Assembly (NCBI GenBank): GCA_001940725.1 | Contig: MDVR01000132.1 | Span: forward strand, 1 to 14,056 | Direction: 5' to 3' | Length of the DNA: 14,056 nt | From: Candidatus Heimdallarchaeota archaeon LC_2 | GTDB lineage: Archaea > Asgardarchaeota > Heimdallarchaeia > Heimdallarchaeales > Kariarchaeaceae | In this document: positions 1 through 7,049 of the stretch, one piece after another | How positions within the stretch are numbered: position 1 is the stretch's first letter | How the letters are laid out: every line of letters starts with the position of its first letter | Notes under the pieces: generated by a model | Seen by the model: only the letters and a program-made list of their open reading frames with translations | Databases searched by the model: none | Told to the model about the DNA's origin: nothing | Translations under genes and position numbers: made by a program

Positions 1-744
1 AAACTAATTATAGGAATTCCTGGGAAATATACAGATTTGACAGATTCGTATATTTCGGTTAATGAAGCATTGAAACATGCTGCTTGGGATGAGGGTTGGC
101 AAATTGAATTTAAACACATAGCCACAGAGGAATTAGAGACTGATTCCACAAAGATTTCTATTTTGGAAGATGTTGATGCAATATTAGTTCCTGGAGGTTT
201 TGGGGATAGAGGAACTGAGGGGAAAATTCAATCTATCAAGTACGCTCGAGAAAATAAAATTCCCTTTCTTGGGGTGTGTTTAGGATTCCAACTTGCAATT
301 GTTGAATATGCAAGAAATGTAATAGGCTTAAACAATGCTCATTCAACTGAAATGAGACCTGAAACACCTCATCCTGTTGTATGTTTATTGGAGGAACAAA
401 AAGCAATTGAGGATAAAGGGGGAACCATGAGATTAGGTTCCTATCTAATTAAAATTAAAGAAAATACGAAAATTCATTCCTTATATAATGCCACTGAGAT
501 TAAAGAAAGACACAGACACCGATTTGAAGTTAACCCAGAATACTTTGAAAAACTCCAAGATGGGAATCTTAAATTCACAGGTTTTTATACTGATCTAGTA
601 GAAACTTTAGAACTAGTAGATCATCCATACTTTCTTGGTGTACAATACCATCCCGAATTTAAAAGTACCCCTTGGAAGCCTGTACCTACTTATTTGGGGT
701 TAATTCAAGCTGCAATCAAACGAGCTGAAGAGAGGCAATCATAA
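1..744 (+). CDS. pyrG: CTP synthase, C-terminal glutaminase part (5' truncated by window edge)
   Basis: CTP synthase makes CTP from UTP, ATP and glutamine in the cytoplasm. The reading frame is open from base 1, and the residues before the first possible internal start (KLIIGIPGKYTDL) match the linker that opens the glutaminase domain, so the gene begins upstream and the ATP-binding synthetase domain lies outside the window. Visible class I glutamine amidotransferase features are the oxyanion strand PGGFGDRG, the nucleophile elbow GVCLGFQ with Cys at 277-279, a conserved HRHRFEVNP segment, and the catalytic His and Glu in YHPEF at 649-657. About 247 codons are present, the normal size for this domain, and it ends intact at TAA 742-744. 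nurA follows after 4 bases, so the two are probably co-transcribed. The family assignment is secure; only the 5' end is missing. Confidence 0.96.
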   Translation, partial: KLIIGIPGKYTDLTDSYISVNEALKHAAWDEGWQIEFKHIATEELETDSTKISILEDVDAILVPGGFGDRGTEGKIQSIKYARENKIPFLGVCLGFQLAIVEYARNVIGLNNAHSTEMRPETPHPVVCLLEEQKAIEDKGGTMRLGSYLIKIKENTKIHSLYNATEIKERHRHRFEVNPEYFEKLQDGNLKFTGFYTDLVETLELVDHPYFLGVQYHPEFKSTPWKPVPTYLGLIQAAIKRAEERQS

Positions 745-748
745 ACAC

Positions 749-1864
749 ATGTTTGAAAACCTTGAGGCTGTAGTTAGAGCAGAAAGAATTAGATTGGAAG
801 AAAATCAGAAGTGGTTAACATCCTTTTTTGAACTTAGTAAAGGCCTTATTGATCTTGTTGAACCTTGGAAGGAAAAAGAATTAATCCAGAAAATGCCGAA
901 GAGAATCCCGAATATAACAAAAATTGCGGCAGTGGATGGAGGAGTTCAATCTGAAGCTATGACAGGTTTCGATTTGATAGTATATCGTTCTGCGGGGGTT
1001 GTTTTTCATGGAATAGGTTCAAAAGTTGAAGCTAAATATATTCCTAGCGTTGATCCTGAACCCCTTATCTTTTTCAATCCATCTCTTCCAAGCAGATTTG
1101 ATTTTGCAAAATTAGCAACTCTCCTTAGATTAAAATCAGAATATGAACTCGCAAAACAAATTATAATTGATGAAAAGCCTACAATACTATTTATTGATGG
1201 AAAAGTTAGTCCTATTCACAGTGATTTAATTGAATTTACTGAACAATCACCTGTTATAAAAGATGCTCAAAATGAACTTAAGTTAGTTTATAGGGATTTG
1301 ATTAAAGAAGCCTTAGAAAATCAGGTATTATTATGTGGAGTTGTAAAAGATAGCAGATCGACAGAAGTAACTTCAACTTTGTTAAATCAAATGTCTTCTT
1401 ACATTAAAAATAAAAATTTAGATGGATCAAAACTCAGAGGATGGCGTAAAACTCTAACTAATTTATTGGATGAATATTTCGGACTTGGATTTCTACCTGT
1501 TCAATATAGAACTGCTTGGTTACGATCTGAAACACCAAGTTGGATAAATTTTGGATCAAGACCTGAAATTTGGACATGTCTAGCTAAACCACTAGTAGAT
1601 GATTCAGCAATTAGACTTGAAGTTCTATATATGGATCAATTTGTCGAATTTGAAAAACTGATAGAAATCGCTTTAGGAGCTTATAATTATTTATGCAATC
1701 ATGGGTTGCCTATAGCAATTCCAACTATAATCATGGATGCAGATGATAGAGCAAAACTATCTCAATTACATCTAGAAACAATAATCGATCAAATATCGAT
1801 CACTTTAGGTATTCCAAAAGATCATTTGAGAAAGAGAAGAAATTATCATACATTATATGAATAA
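749..1864 (+). CDS. nurA: NurA 5'-3' nuclease for DNA end resection
   Basis: NurA is a manganese-dependent nuclease that works with the HerA translocase and Mre11-Rad50 to resect double-strand breaks into 3' single strands. The 371-residue protein shows the NurA metal-binding pattern: Asp63 in the strand AAVDGG, Glu131 or Glu133 in the helix LRLKSEYELA, Asp150 in LFIDGK, Asp330 in IIMDADD and His341 in SQLHLE. Spacing and length fit archaeal NurA. ATG 749 sits 4 bases after the pyrG stop, with a weak GAGAGG purine stretch about 13 bases upstream, so translation is probably coupled within an operon. In many archaea nurA is next to herA. Here herA lies downstream in the same direction but is separated by an insertion sequence starting 15 bases after the nurA stop. 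The nurA frame itself is undamaged. Confidence 0.9.
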   Translation: MFENLEAVVRAERIRLEENQKWLTSFFELSKGLIDLVEPWKEKELIQKMPKRIPNITKIAAVDGGVQSEAMTGFDLIVYRSAGVVFHGIGSKVEAKYIPSVDPEPLIFFNPSLPSRFDFAKLATLLRLKSEYELAKQIIIDEKPTILFIDGKVSPIHSDLIEFTEQSPVIKDAQNELKLVYRDLIKEALENQVLLCGVVKDSRSTEVTSTLLNQMSSYIKNKNLDGSKLRGWRKTLTNLLDEYFGLGFLPVQYRTAWLRSETPSWINFGSRPEIWTCLAKPLVDDSAIRLEVLYMDQFVEFEKLIEIALGAYNYLCNHGLPIAIPTIIMDADDRAKLSQLHLETIIDQISITLGIPKDHLRKRRNYHTLYE

Positions 1865-1865
1865 C

Positions 1866-1879
1866 TAAACGCAATTTCA
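1866..1879 (+). repeat. 14-bp direct repeat, left copy (probable target-site duplication)
   Basis: TAAACGCAATTTCA occurs here just after the nurA stop and again, identically, at 3655-3668 on the far side of the transposase gene. A perfect pair placed exactly at both outer edges of the element is best explained as a target-site duplication made at insertion. Confidence 0.75.
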
Positions 1880-1886
1880 CGTAAGT

Positions 1887-1899
1887 GAATCACTAGTGT
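1887..1899 (+). repeat. Insertion sequence left inverted repeat
   Basis: GAATCACTAGTGT matches the reverse complement of 3641-3653 at 12 of 13 positions. The left end also holds overlapping small palindromes: AGTGA-A-TCACT at 1884-1894, and AATCAC-TAGT-GTGATT at 1888-1903. These are absent from the right end and could serve transposase binding or block read-through from nurA. Confidence 0.65.
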
Positions 1900-1909
1900 G
1901 ATTGCTAGA

Positions 1910-3496
1910 TCAAATAATCACCTCCGCGATTCTAGTTTTAGTAAGCAAGACTCTAACCTGTCTCCTCAAGCCAGCAGGTTCTAAATTTACCAGTCTCTTC
2001 CCATTTCTCACTTCCAGCTTGCGTAATTTTTCTCTTTTACTCCATTTACGCACCTCTTCATACCAGGAGGTTGATGGCAATCGTTTGTAGATTTCCTCCC
2101 ATTGCATATCATCCAAACCATCCAGTACGCTAAGCAGAGGGGCTATCCAGTTGAACGATGAGCTTGGAGTGCTGGTACCACTCCATTTTCTCATGGTTTG
2201 TTTGACTGATCCGTGTAGAGATTCCAGGATTGAAGTGGTTCGAGGCAACCGCTCATCTTTGATGGCAGGGAGAAGATATGGAGCCAGTTCCTCTATCTTC
2301 TCAGCTACCTTTACCAAGTCCGTATTTTTCTTCCATTTCTTTGACAGTTGCATGAGTTGATGTGGTTCACTCTCTGGAGACAGAGCATCACGGATCATTT
2401 GAAATCGCTGAACTGTAGTCCTCAGCTGTGATATGGCAACCCTAATACTACCCCCATCAGACTTCATCACTTTGTCAATAATTTTTTTCAGTTTCTTGGT
2501 TTTGTGGGGGTGTGCTCCAATTAACTTGTGGCTATCTTTGATACCATCATGGATGGCAAGTAATTTCAAACTAACATCAAGTAATTTCTGTCCAAACTCT
2601 CCCTTCTCTTGCAGATAGCCAATACATCTGGCAAATGACCTCAGATCAAAATTATCTTGTGGGGTTACATGAAGTACTCCCTCAGCCCAGTTCTTCAGTT
2701 TTTTCAAAAGAGGTAAGATCAGCTTCCTCAGTTGCTTCATGTCTGAATTCAGCATCATTCGTGCAAATATCTCTAGAGCATGGAAATGACATCCCAGCTG
2801 AATGCTTGATGGAAATACCTGTGGAAGTGAAGTAAGAAAACCCTTGGAGAAATCACTGATCACCGCCAGAGGTTGGTGTGGTAACCTCTGCTTCAGTTCT
2901 GTAAGTAATCTAAGCAGATCAGTTGTATTCTCAGAGGGAAGAAAACTGGCAAGTAGGGGAAAGGTGTAGTCCTCGGCAACAGCCAAAATCACAACCAGTA
3001 CTGATTCTCCACCCATTCGGATAGTACTATCGATCATCAGAGTCCATTCTTGGGGGAGATTGGCAAACTGTGGTAGCATTGGAAGTAATGCTGCAGAGCT
3101 GATGCTGAGTACCTTCTTAACAAAAACTCGACTTATCTTTGCTTTCTCCATTGCAGGATATTTGTCACGAAGTATCCTGACAATCTCATCTGGACTTCGT
3201 TCTCTATTCTCATCTTTGATGAGAGAAGCGATCTCCAGAAATACATCAAAAGAGTATTTACTCTTGGGAAGGATGCCAAACTCGTAGAAACGATCCATTG
3301 GCTCATCGCGTGGAACTTCAATAAATTTATGTTCCTTAAGGGTGTATACCTGTCTGAGATACTCTCCTTTTCTTTTTGGAGGATTGACACTCTGTTGTGA
3401 TCCAACAGATAAATCAGCTGGTTCATTACCATGAATTTCAAATAATTTAACTTGCTGGGTAGTAAAGAGGTTTAGTTTGGGATTTTGGTGATGCAT
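1910..3496 (-). CDS. DDE transposase, Mutator/IS256-like architecture
   Basis: This gene encodes the transposase of the surrounding insertion sequence, 528 residues and apparently intact. The RNase H-like catalytic core is recognisable: Asp156 in the strand LMIDST, Asp215 in AVISDFSKGF, a C-x-x-H-type element in GCHFHALE (residues 235-242), and a likely catalytic Glu425 in TTSILESLHGS. About 210 residues, mostly predicted helix, separate the second Asp from the Glu. That long insertion domain and the Cys/His element are typical of the Mutator/MULE and IS256 superfamily, but I cannot assign an exact IS family from sequence alone. The first 80 residues are polar and may hold the DNA-binding part. 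The stop lies 30 bases from the left end of the element. A possible TATA box on the minus strand lies near 3573-3584, giving a leader of about 50 bases to the ATG at 3496. With no frameshift or stop, the element may still be active. Confidence 0.88.
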   Translation of the reverse strand: MHHQNPKLNLFTTQQVKLFEIHGNEPADLSVGSQQSVNPPKRKGEYLRQVYTLKEHKFIEVPRDEPMDRFYEFGILPKSKYSFDVFLEIASLIKDENRERSPDEIVRILRDKYPAMEKAKISRVFVKKVLSISSAALLPMLPQFANLPQEWTLMIDSTIRMGGESVLVVILAVAEDYTFPLLASFLPSENTTDLLRLLTELKQRLPHQPLAVISDFSKGFLTSLPQVFPSSIQLGCHFHALEIFARMMLNSDMKQLRKLILPLLKKLKNWAEGVLHVTPQDNFDLRSFARCIGYLQEKGEFGQKLLDVSLKLLAIHDGIKDSHKLIGAHPHKTKKLKKIIDKVMKSDGGSIRVAISQLRTTVQRFQMIRDALSPESEPHQLMQLSKKWKKNTDLVKVAEKIEELAPYLLPAIKDERLPRTTSILESLHGSVKQTMRKWSGTSTPSSSFNWIAPLLSVLDGLDDMQWEEIYKRLPSTSWYEEVRKWSKREKLRKLEVRNGKRLVNLEPAGLRRQVRVLLTKTRIAEVII

Positions 3497-3640
3497 AAAC
3501 CTGGACTAATACCTCATTATCTAGCCTTTTTGGAGAATGGTAATTATTTTCTTTGTTTTTGACGAGGTTAGATGTAAATATATGCCACTTTCAAAGGAAT
3601 GACTATTTAATTAGAGCGCCACACAGCTAATTAGGTATGT

Positions 3641-3653
3641 ACACGAGTGATTC
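3641..3653 (-). repeat. Insertion sequence right inverted repeat
   Basis: Read on the minus strand this is GAATCACTCGTGT, the partner of 1887-1899 with one mismatch. It lies one base inside the right-hand 14-bp direct repeat. Confidence 0.65.
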
Positions 3654-3654
3654 G

Positions 3655-3668
3655 TAAACGCAATTTCA
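3655..3668 (+). repeat. 14-bp direct repeat, right copy (probable target-site duplication)
   Basis: This is a second identical copy of TAAACGCAATTTCA. Removing the element plus one copy restores a nurA-herA intergenic region of about 83 bases, a normal archaeal spacing, which supports the interpretation. Confidence 0.75.
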
Positions 3669-3696
3669 GACTTTCACTTTTAAAAATCTCCCCTTT

Positions 3697-3706
3697 TTTT
3701 TATATA
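3697..3706 (+). promoter_or_regulatory. TATA box of herA
   Basis: A T-rich run followed by TATATA at 3701-3706 lies outside the insertion sequence, in original chromosomal DNA. It is about 33 bases before the ATG at 3737 but only 7-12 bases before the ATG at 3713. An archaeal TATA box sets initiation roughly 25 bases downstream, so the transcript should begin near 3727-3732. That favours the 3737 start and shows that herA kept its promoter after the insertion. Confidence 0.6.
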
Positions 3707-3736
3707 GCATGAATGACTATTCTAAATTGGTCGATT

Positions 3737-5230
3737 ATGGCAGGCGTACCTGTATTAGGTACTGTTGTGGCAACTCACGAAGGTCCAACAGCTTTAGATT
3801 TTGATTTCGTTATCTCCGAAGAAAGTGCAAGACAATATATTGAAAGTGGAAGTTTTGTACAAACCCAGAGAGGGGAAGAATTAATACTTGGAATGGTCCA
3901 AAAATTAAGAAGAGTCAATCGTTATTATTCATCACCTGATATAATTCATGGATCTTCTGGTGGTGTATCCCTTCCATCTGTATATCCCGCGGATAAATGG
4001 GATTATGTGATTGCATCTGTTAGAATACTTGGATCATATCAAGGAAATTTAAGAGTACGGGCGACTAGACCGGTATTACCCGGATCATTAGTCGAATTTG
4101 CAGAAGATTCTATTTTACAACAATTTCTCGGATTAGGGGAAACTGGACTAAATTTGGGTAAAGTAAGACAGAGTGATTTAACTGCAGTTATTAATATAGA
4201 TAAATTACTTCAAAAACATTTAGCAATAATGTCCATAAGTGGTGGTGGAAAGTCCTATGCCACATCTGTAATTATAGAAGAACTGATGAAAAGAAAAAAA
4301 ACAGAAGGTAGACCTGCTTTGGTAGTTTTTGATGTACACGGAGAATATAAAAATTTGACGCAGATGTCAAAATTTAGTCATTTCAAATCTGTTGATGTGG
4401 AGCGAATAACTGCAGATAAATTATCTCTTGCTATGGGTTATCTTTCTTCTTCAGATCTTAGAAAATTTTTCCCGACAATGTCTTATGCACAATCTCGAGA
4501 ACTAGATGCCATTATGAGTAAACTCAGGATTGAGAGAGAACCGATCACAATTGAAAAAATAATTTCGAAAATATATTCTACTGAAATGAATCAATTAGTT
4601 AAAGATGCTTTACTAGGATGGGTGAACATGTTAAAGGGGACGAGAATATTTGGAAATGCAGAATATCCACAGCTTGAAAAATCCATTCAACCAGGAAAAT
4701 TATTAATTATTGATTTATCATCCCTCACAACACTCTGGACGAAGAGAATTATTCTGCATTATTTTCTTACAAGAATTTTTAAATTACGTAGATTTAAAGA
4801 AATTTGCCCTGTGGTTTCATTTATTGAAGAGGCACATCAATTTGCACCAGAAACGGTAAATGCGGCATCGAAATCAATTATTCATACAATTGCGAGAGAA
4901 GGAAGGAAATTTTTGTGTTCACTGGTATTGATCAGTCAAAGACCGGTCAACCTATCTACAACCGCGCTCTCACAATGTAACACTCATCTAATATTGCGAA
5001 TTTTAAACCCTCACGACTTAGCATGGATAGGAAAGTCATCAGAAGGAATAAATCAGGAAACTCTGGGAATGATTACTACATTGGGTGTAGGTGAGGGTTT
5101 ATTAGTTGGAGAAGCAGTTAATTACCCAATCTTCCTCCAGGTTAGAAAGAAATTGATGACCGCAGAATTTGATGATCCATCTCTTGCTAATGAAAGCATT
5201 CTTTACGAAAAAATCGAGATTAAACCGTAG
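3737..5230 (+). CDS. herA: HerA DNA translocase/helicase ATPase
   Basis: HerA is a hexameric bipolar DNA-translocating ATPase that partners NurA in end resection. The N-terminal HAS-barrel-like domain begins MAGVPVLGTVV and covers about the first 110 residues. The RecA-like motor follows. Counted from an upstream ATG at 3713 (a 505-residue form), the Walker A Lys is residue 180 (ISGGGKS), Walker B is VVFDVHGEY with Asp207 and Glu211, a second acidic strand LLIIDLSS has Asp334, then EEAH at 372-375 and the sensor/arginine-finger region SQRP at 408-411. I chose ATG 3737 (497 residues) because the only clear TATA box is too close to 3713 and because MAGVPVLGTVV resembles the usual HerA N-terminus. 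The Walker A has Ser where the first Gly of GxxxxGK normally stands. The gene ends 29 bases from the convergent flavoprotein gene. Confidence 0.92.
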   Translation: MAGVPVLGTVVATHEGPTALDFDFVISEESARQYIESGSFVQTQRGEELILGMVQKLRRVNRYYSSPDIIHGSSGGVSLPSVYPADKWDYVIASVRILGSYQGNLRVRATRPVLPGSLVEFAEDSILQQFLGLGETGLNLGKVRQSDLTAVINIDKLLQKHLAIMSISGGGKSYATSVIIEELMKRKKTEGRPALVVFDVHGEYKNLTQMSKFSHFKSVDVERITADKLSLAMGYLSSSDLRKFFPTMSYAQSRELDAIMSKLRIEREPITIEKIISKIYSTEMNQLVKDALLGWVNMLKGTRIFGNAEYPQLEKSIQPGKLLIIDLSSLTTLWTKRIILHYFLTRIFKLRRFKEICPVVSFIEEAHQFAPETVNAASKSIIHTIAREGRKFLCSLVLISQRPVNLSTTALSQCNTHLILRILNPHDLAWIGKSSEGINQETLGMITTLGVGEGLLVGEAVNYPIFLQVRKKLMTAEFDDPSLANESILYEKIEIKP

Positions 5231-5259
5231 TGTAAATTATCAGAAAATTAAACCATTGA

Positions 5260-6417
5260 TTAGAACCATTTACTTAACCATCTTTTCTCAAACCATATTT
5301 TACCCCAATGCCAATACCGTCTGGGTTTATACATTTTAATCATTGGTGCGGGTTCAGCATAGAAATTTCCTTTACCAAAACCTGCTTTGCCTCCACCAAT
5401 TTCAATAAAGCATTCACCGTGTCCATTATACTGAATAGGAGTTCCTTCTCCTGTAATTTTTACTGCAATATTATGAGCAACCACTTTGGCATGATTATGT
5501 GCAAACACTCCTGCCATAGGGAGTAATGGCCCAACTTTTAACGGTATTCCGGTAATATCGCCAATAGCGTAAACATTATCAAAAGAGGTTTCTAGTGTAT
5601 ATCTGTCAACAGGAACCCAACCGGTAGAATCTAATAACCCGGATGAATTTATTATTTCAGGTGCTTTGTGAGGTGGAACATAAATTAGCATGTCATATTT
5701 TACTTCTGTACCATTGGAAAACACTAAATTCTTAGAACTTGGATCGACCTTTTCTATTACATGTTCTGGATAATAATGAACGCCTTTTTGCTCGACCATT
5801 TGTTTTACAGCATTTGAATTCTCGGTACCAGTAACACCCATAGGTCCAGCCTCTGCTGTATACAGAACAACTTCAATATTATCACTTAATTTACGTTTTT
5901 GACAATCATGCTGTAGAAGCATTGCAGCTTCATATGGAGCAGCGGGGCATTTATATGCGGGTGTAGATGTAATTACTACAAGCTTTCCAGATTGGAATTT
6001 TTTCCATTCATCTCGAAATTGCTCTGCGCCTTCTAAAGTATAAAAATTGTATCCAGCTTCAGAGAGACCAGGAATCACCTCAGGGGTGAGTTCAGCTCCA
6101 AGAGCGATTATTAAATAATCAGCAGTATATTTCTCTCCATTAACTTCTATTTCTCGTGATTCGATATCTACATGTTTAATCTCACCTTGAATAATTTCAA
6201 TCCCTTTTTTTTCTAGTCTAGCGAGGGGTTTAGATATATTTTCCGATTTACGGTCGTCAGTCATTAACCAAAGAAGTGATGGACTAAAAAGATGATTTGG
6301 TTCTCTATCAACAAGGATGATTCTATGATTGTTTGGAATCTTTTTTGATAATAGATTAGCTGTTATTAGCCCTCCAACACCACCTCCAAGAATAAGAATA
6401 GTTTTATAAGTCTCCAT
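5260..6417 (-). CDS. Sulfide:quinone-oxidoreductase-like FAD flavoprotein
   Basis: This 385-residue protein belongs to the two-Rossmann-domain FAD/NAD(P) oxidoreductase superfamily and most resembles sulfide:quinone oxidoreductases, which oxidise sulfide and reduce membrane quinones. The FAD dinucleotide fold is at the N-terminus (ILGGGVGG, residues 9-16, closing with Asp37). A second conserved strand, LIIALGAEL, is at about 102-110, and the FAD-binding VYAIGDITG is at 282-290. Cys157 in KCPAAPYE sits where SQRs carry a redox Cys, and Cys336 in GECFIE could be the second partner. The C-terminal 30 residues are rich in Trp, Tyr and Lys and amphipathic, which fits peripheral membrane attachment. 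Without structural modelling a related NADH dehydrogenase or another sulfur-handling flavoprotein cannot be excluded. It diverges from the DsrE-like gene. A TATA-like box 25 bases upstream predicts a leaderless message. Confidence 0.8.
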   Translation of the reverse strand: METYKTILILGGGVGGLITANLLSKKIPNNHRIILVDREPNHLFSPSLLWLMTDDRKSENISKPLARLEKKGIEIIQGEIKHVDIESREIEVNGEKYTADYLIIALGAELTPEVIPGLSEAGYNFYTLEGAEQFRDEWKKFQSGKLVVITSTPAYKCPAAPYEAAMLLQHDCQKRKLSDNIEVVLYTAEAGPMGVTGTENSNAVKQMVEQKGVHYYPEHVIEKVDPSSKNLVFSNGTEVKYDMLIYVPPHKAPEIINSSGLLDSTGWVPVDRYTLETSFDNVYAIGDITGIPLKVGPLLPMAGVFAHNHAKVVAHNIAVKITGEGTPIQYNGHGECFIEIGGGKAGFGKGNFYAEPAPMIKMYKPRRYWHWGKIWFEKRWLSKWF

Positions 6418-6437
6418 ATTATATAGATTTTATATTA

Positions 6438-6447
6438 ATTATAAAAT
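6438..6447 (-). promoter_or_regulatory. TATA box of the SQR-like gene
   Basis: Read on the minus strand this is ATTTTATAAT, centred about 25 bases before the ATG at 6417, the distance expected for a leaderless archaeal transcript. Confidence 0.45.
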
Positions 6448-6563
6448 TGTTTTTCATGAACTATAGTCTAAGTTTTAATTTTAATACCCTCAATTATCTA
6501 CATTTTCAAGTTACCAATCATCATTGTTTTCCAAACATACTTATTGCTTAATTTATTGCAAAA

Positions 6564-6571
6564 TTTATAAA
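6564..6571 (+). promoter_or_regulatory. TATA box of the DsrE-like gene
   Basis: TTTATAAA is centred about 28 bases before ATG 6596. It falls inside the longer open frame that starts at 6524, so it argues that the real start is 6596. It shares the 6418-6595 divergent region with the SQR-like promoter. Confidence 0.55.
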
Positions 6572-6595
6572 ACAACTGTTAAAATGTGCTTTTGT

Positions 6596-6943
6596 ATGGA
6601 GATTACAATTATTGCCAATGACCCACCATATGGAACAGAACGAACTTATAATGCATTTAGAACTGCAATGCATCTCTCAAAACGCGAAAATGTTAGAGTA
6701 AACGTATTTTTAATGGCTGATGCTGTGGCGAGTGCACTACCCAATCAAAAAACACCTGACGGTTACTATAATCTAAAAAAAATGTTAATCATAATTGGTA
6801 GAAACGCCAACATTGGCGCTTGTGGAAGTTGCATGGACGCAAGAGGAATCCAAAATTTATCTCTGATCGAGGGAATAAAAAGAAGTAACATGGAAGAATT
6901 AACTGATTGGATAATTAATAGTGATAAAGTGATTACTTTCTAA
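6596..6943 (+). CDS. DsrE/DsrF-like small sulfur-relay protein
   Basis: This 115-residue cytosolic alpha/beta protein matches DsrE/DsrF (YchN-like) proteins, which carry or relay sulfur as persulfides. Signs are the opening strand MEITIIANDPPYGTERTYNA, a middle strand VNVFLMADAV, and the Cys motif GACGSCMDARG with Cys76 and Cys79 placed in the loop where the family has its active Cys. The frame could extend upstream to ATG 6524, but the added 24 residues are Cys- and Lys-rich with no family match I recognise, and a TATA box at 6564-6571 predicts transcription starting close to 6596. The 115-residue form also matches the family's usual length. The divergent neighbour is an SQR-like flavoprotein, so a link to sulfide or persulfide metabolism is plausible. 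The sulfur substrate and partner are unknown. Confidence 0.8.
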   Translation: MEITIIANDPPYGTERTYNAFRTAMHLSKRENVRVNVFLMADAVASALPNQKTPDGYYNLKKMLIIIGRNANIGACGSCMDARGIQNLSLIEGIKRSNMEELTDWIINSDKVITF

Positions 6944-7017
6944 ATTAATAAATGCAGAGTAATCGCCGAGTTTGTAATTATTATCTTTATCAAAGAATTT
7001 ATTATTAGTTATGATTT

Positions 7018-7027
7018 CTTTAATTAT
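7018..7027 (+). promoter_or_regulatory. TATA-like box of the HMA-methyltransferase gene
   Basis: The AT stretch CTTTAATTATG around 7018-7027 is about 27 bases before the ATG at 7050, again pointing to a leaderless message. The 106-base gap after the DsrE-like gene otherwise shows nothing recognisable. Confidence 0.35.
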
Positions 7028-7049
7028 GCAAGTCTATACGGCGTTTTGA

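Larger units (their letters stand above)
1880..3654 (-). mobile_element. Complete insertion sequence between nurA and herA
   Basis: This is a roughly 1.77-kb element with one intact transposase gene on the minus strand. It is flanked by 14-bp direct repeats and carries near-terminal inverted repeats (GAATCACTAGTGT at 1887-1899; its partner at 3641-3653 reads GAATCACTCGTGT on the minus strand, 12 of 13 matching). The element is visibly richer in G+C than the AT-rich neighbours, which suggests recent arrival. The ends are not perfectly symmetrical. If the 14-bp repeats are the duplication, the left end has 7 bases (CGTAAGT) before the inverted repeat but the right end has only one, so the exact boundaries are uncertain by a few bases. 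It carries no passenger gene. The insertion is intergenic and breaks neither nurA nor herA, but it separates them and opposes their transcription. Confidence 0.85.

Noticed and set aside
1884..1903. A hairpin after nurA considered as an intrinsic terminator.
   Set aside because: It lies inside the left end of the insertion sequence and lacks a following T-run, so it more likely belongs to transposase binding.
1902..3441. Several open frames on the plus strand, and one in another minus frame, across the insertion sequence.
   Set aside because: They overlap the well-supported transposase in other frames, show no recognisable domains and are explained by its higher G+C content.
3597..3721. An 11-bp direct repeat, GAATGACTATT, at 3597-3607 inside the insertion sequence and at 3711-3721 near the herA start.
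   Set aside because: It does not line up with the element ends or with the 14-bp duplication, and no extended similarity surrounds it, so chance in AT-rich sequence is the simpler explanation.
3713..3736. The longer herA start at ATG 3713.
   Set aside because: The TATA box at 3701-3706 is only a few bases upstream, so a transcript from it would probably begin after this ATG. The extra eight residues also do not resemble the HerA N-terminus.
6524..6595. A 24-residue N-terminal extension of the DsrE-like protein.
   Set aside because: The stretch contains the likely TATA box at 6564-6571 and exceeds the usual family length.
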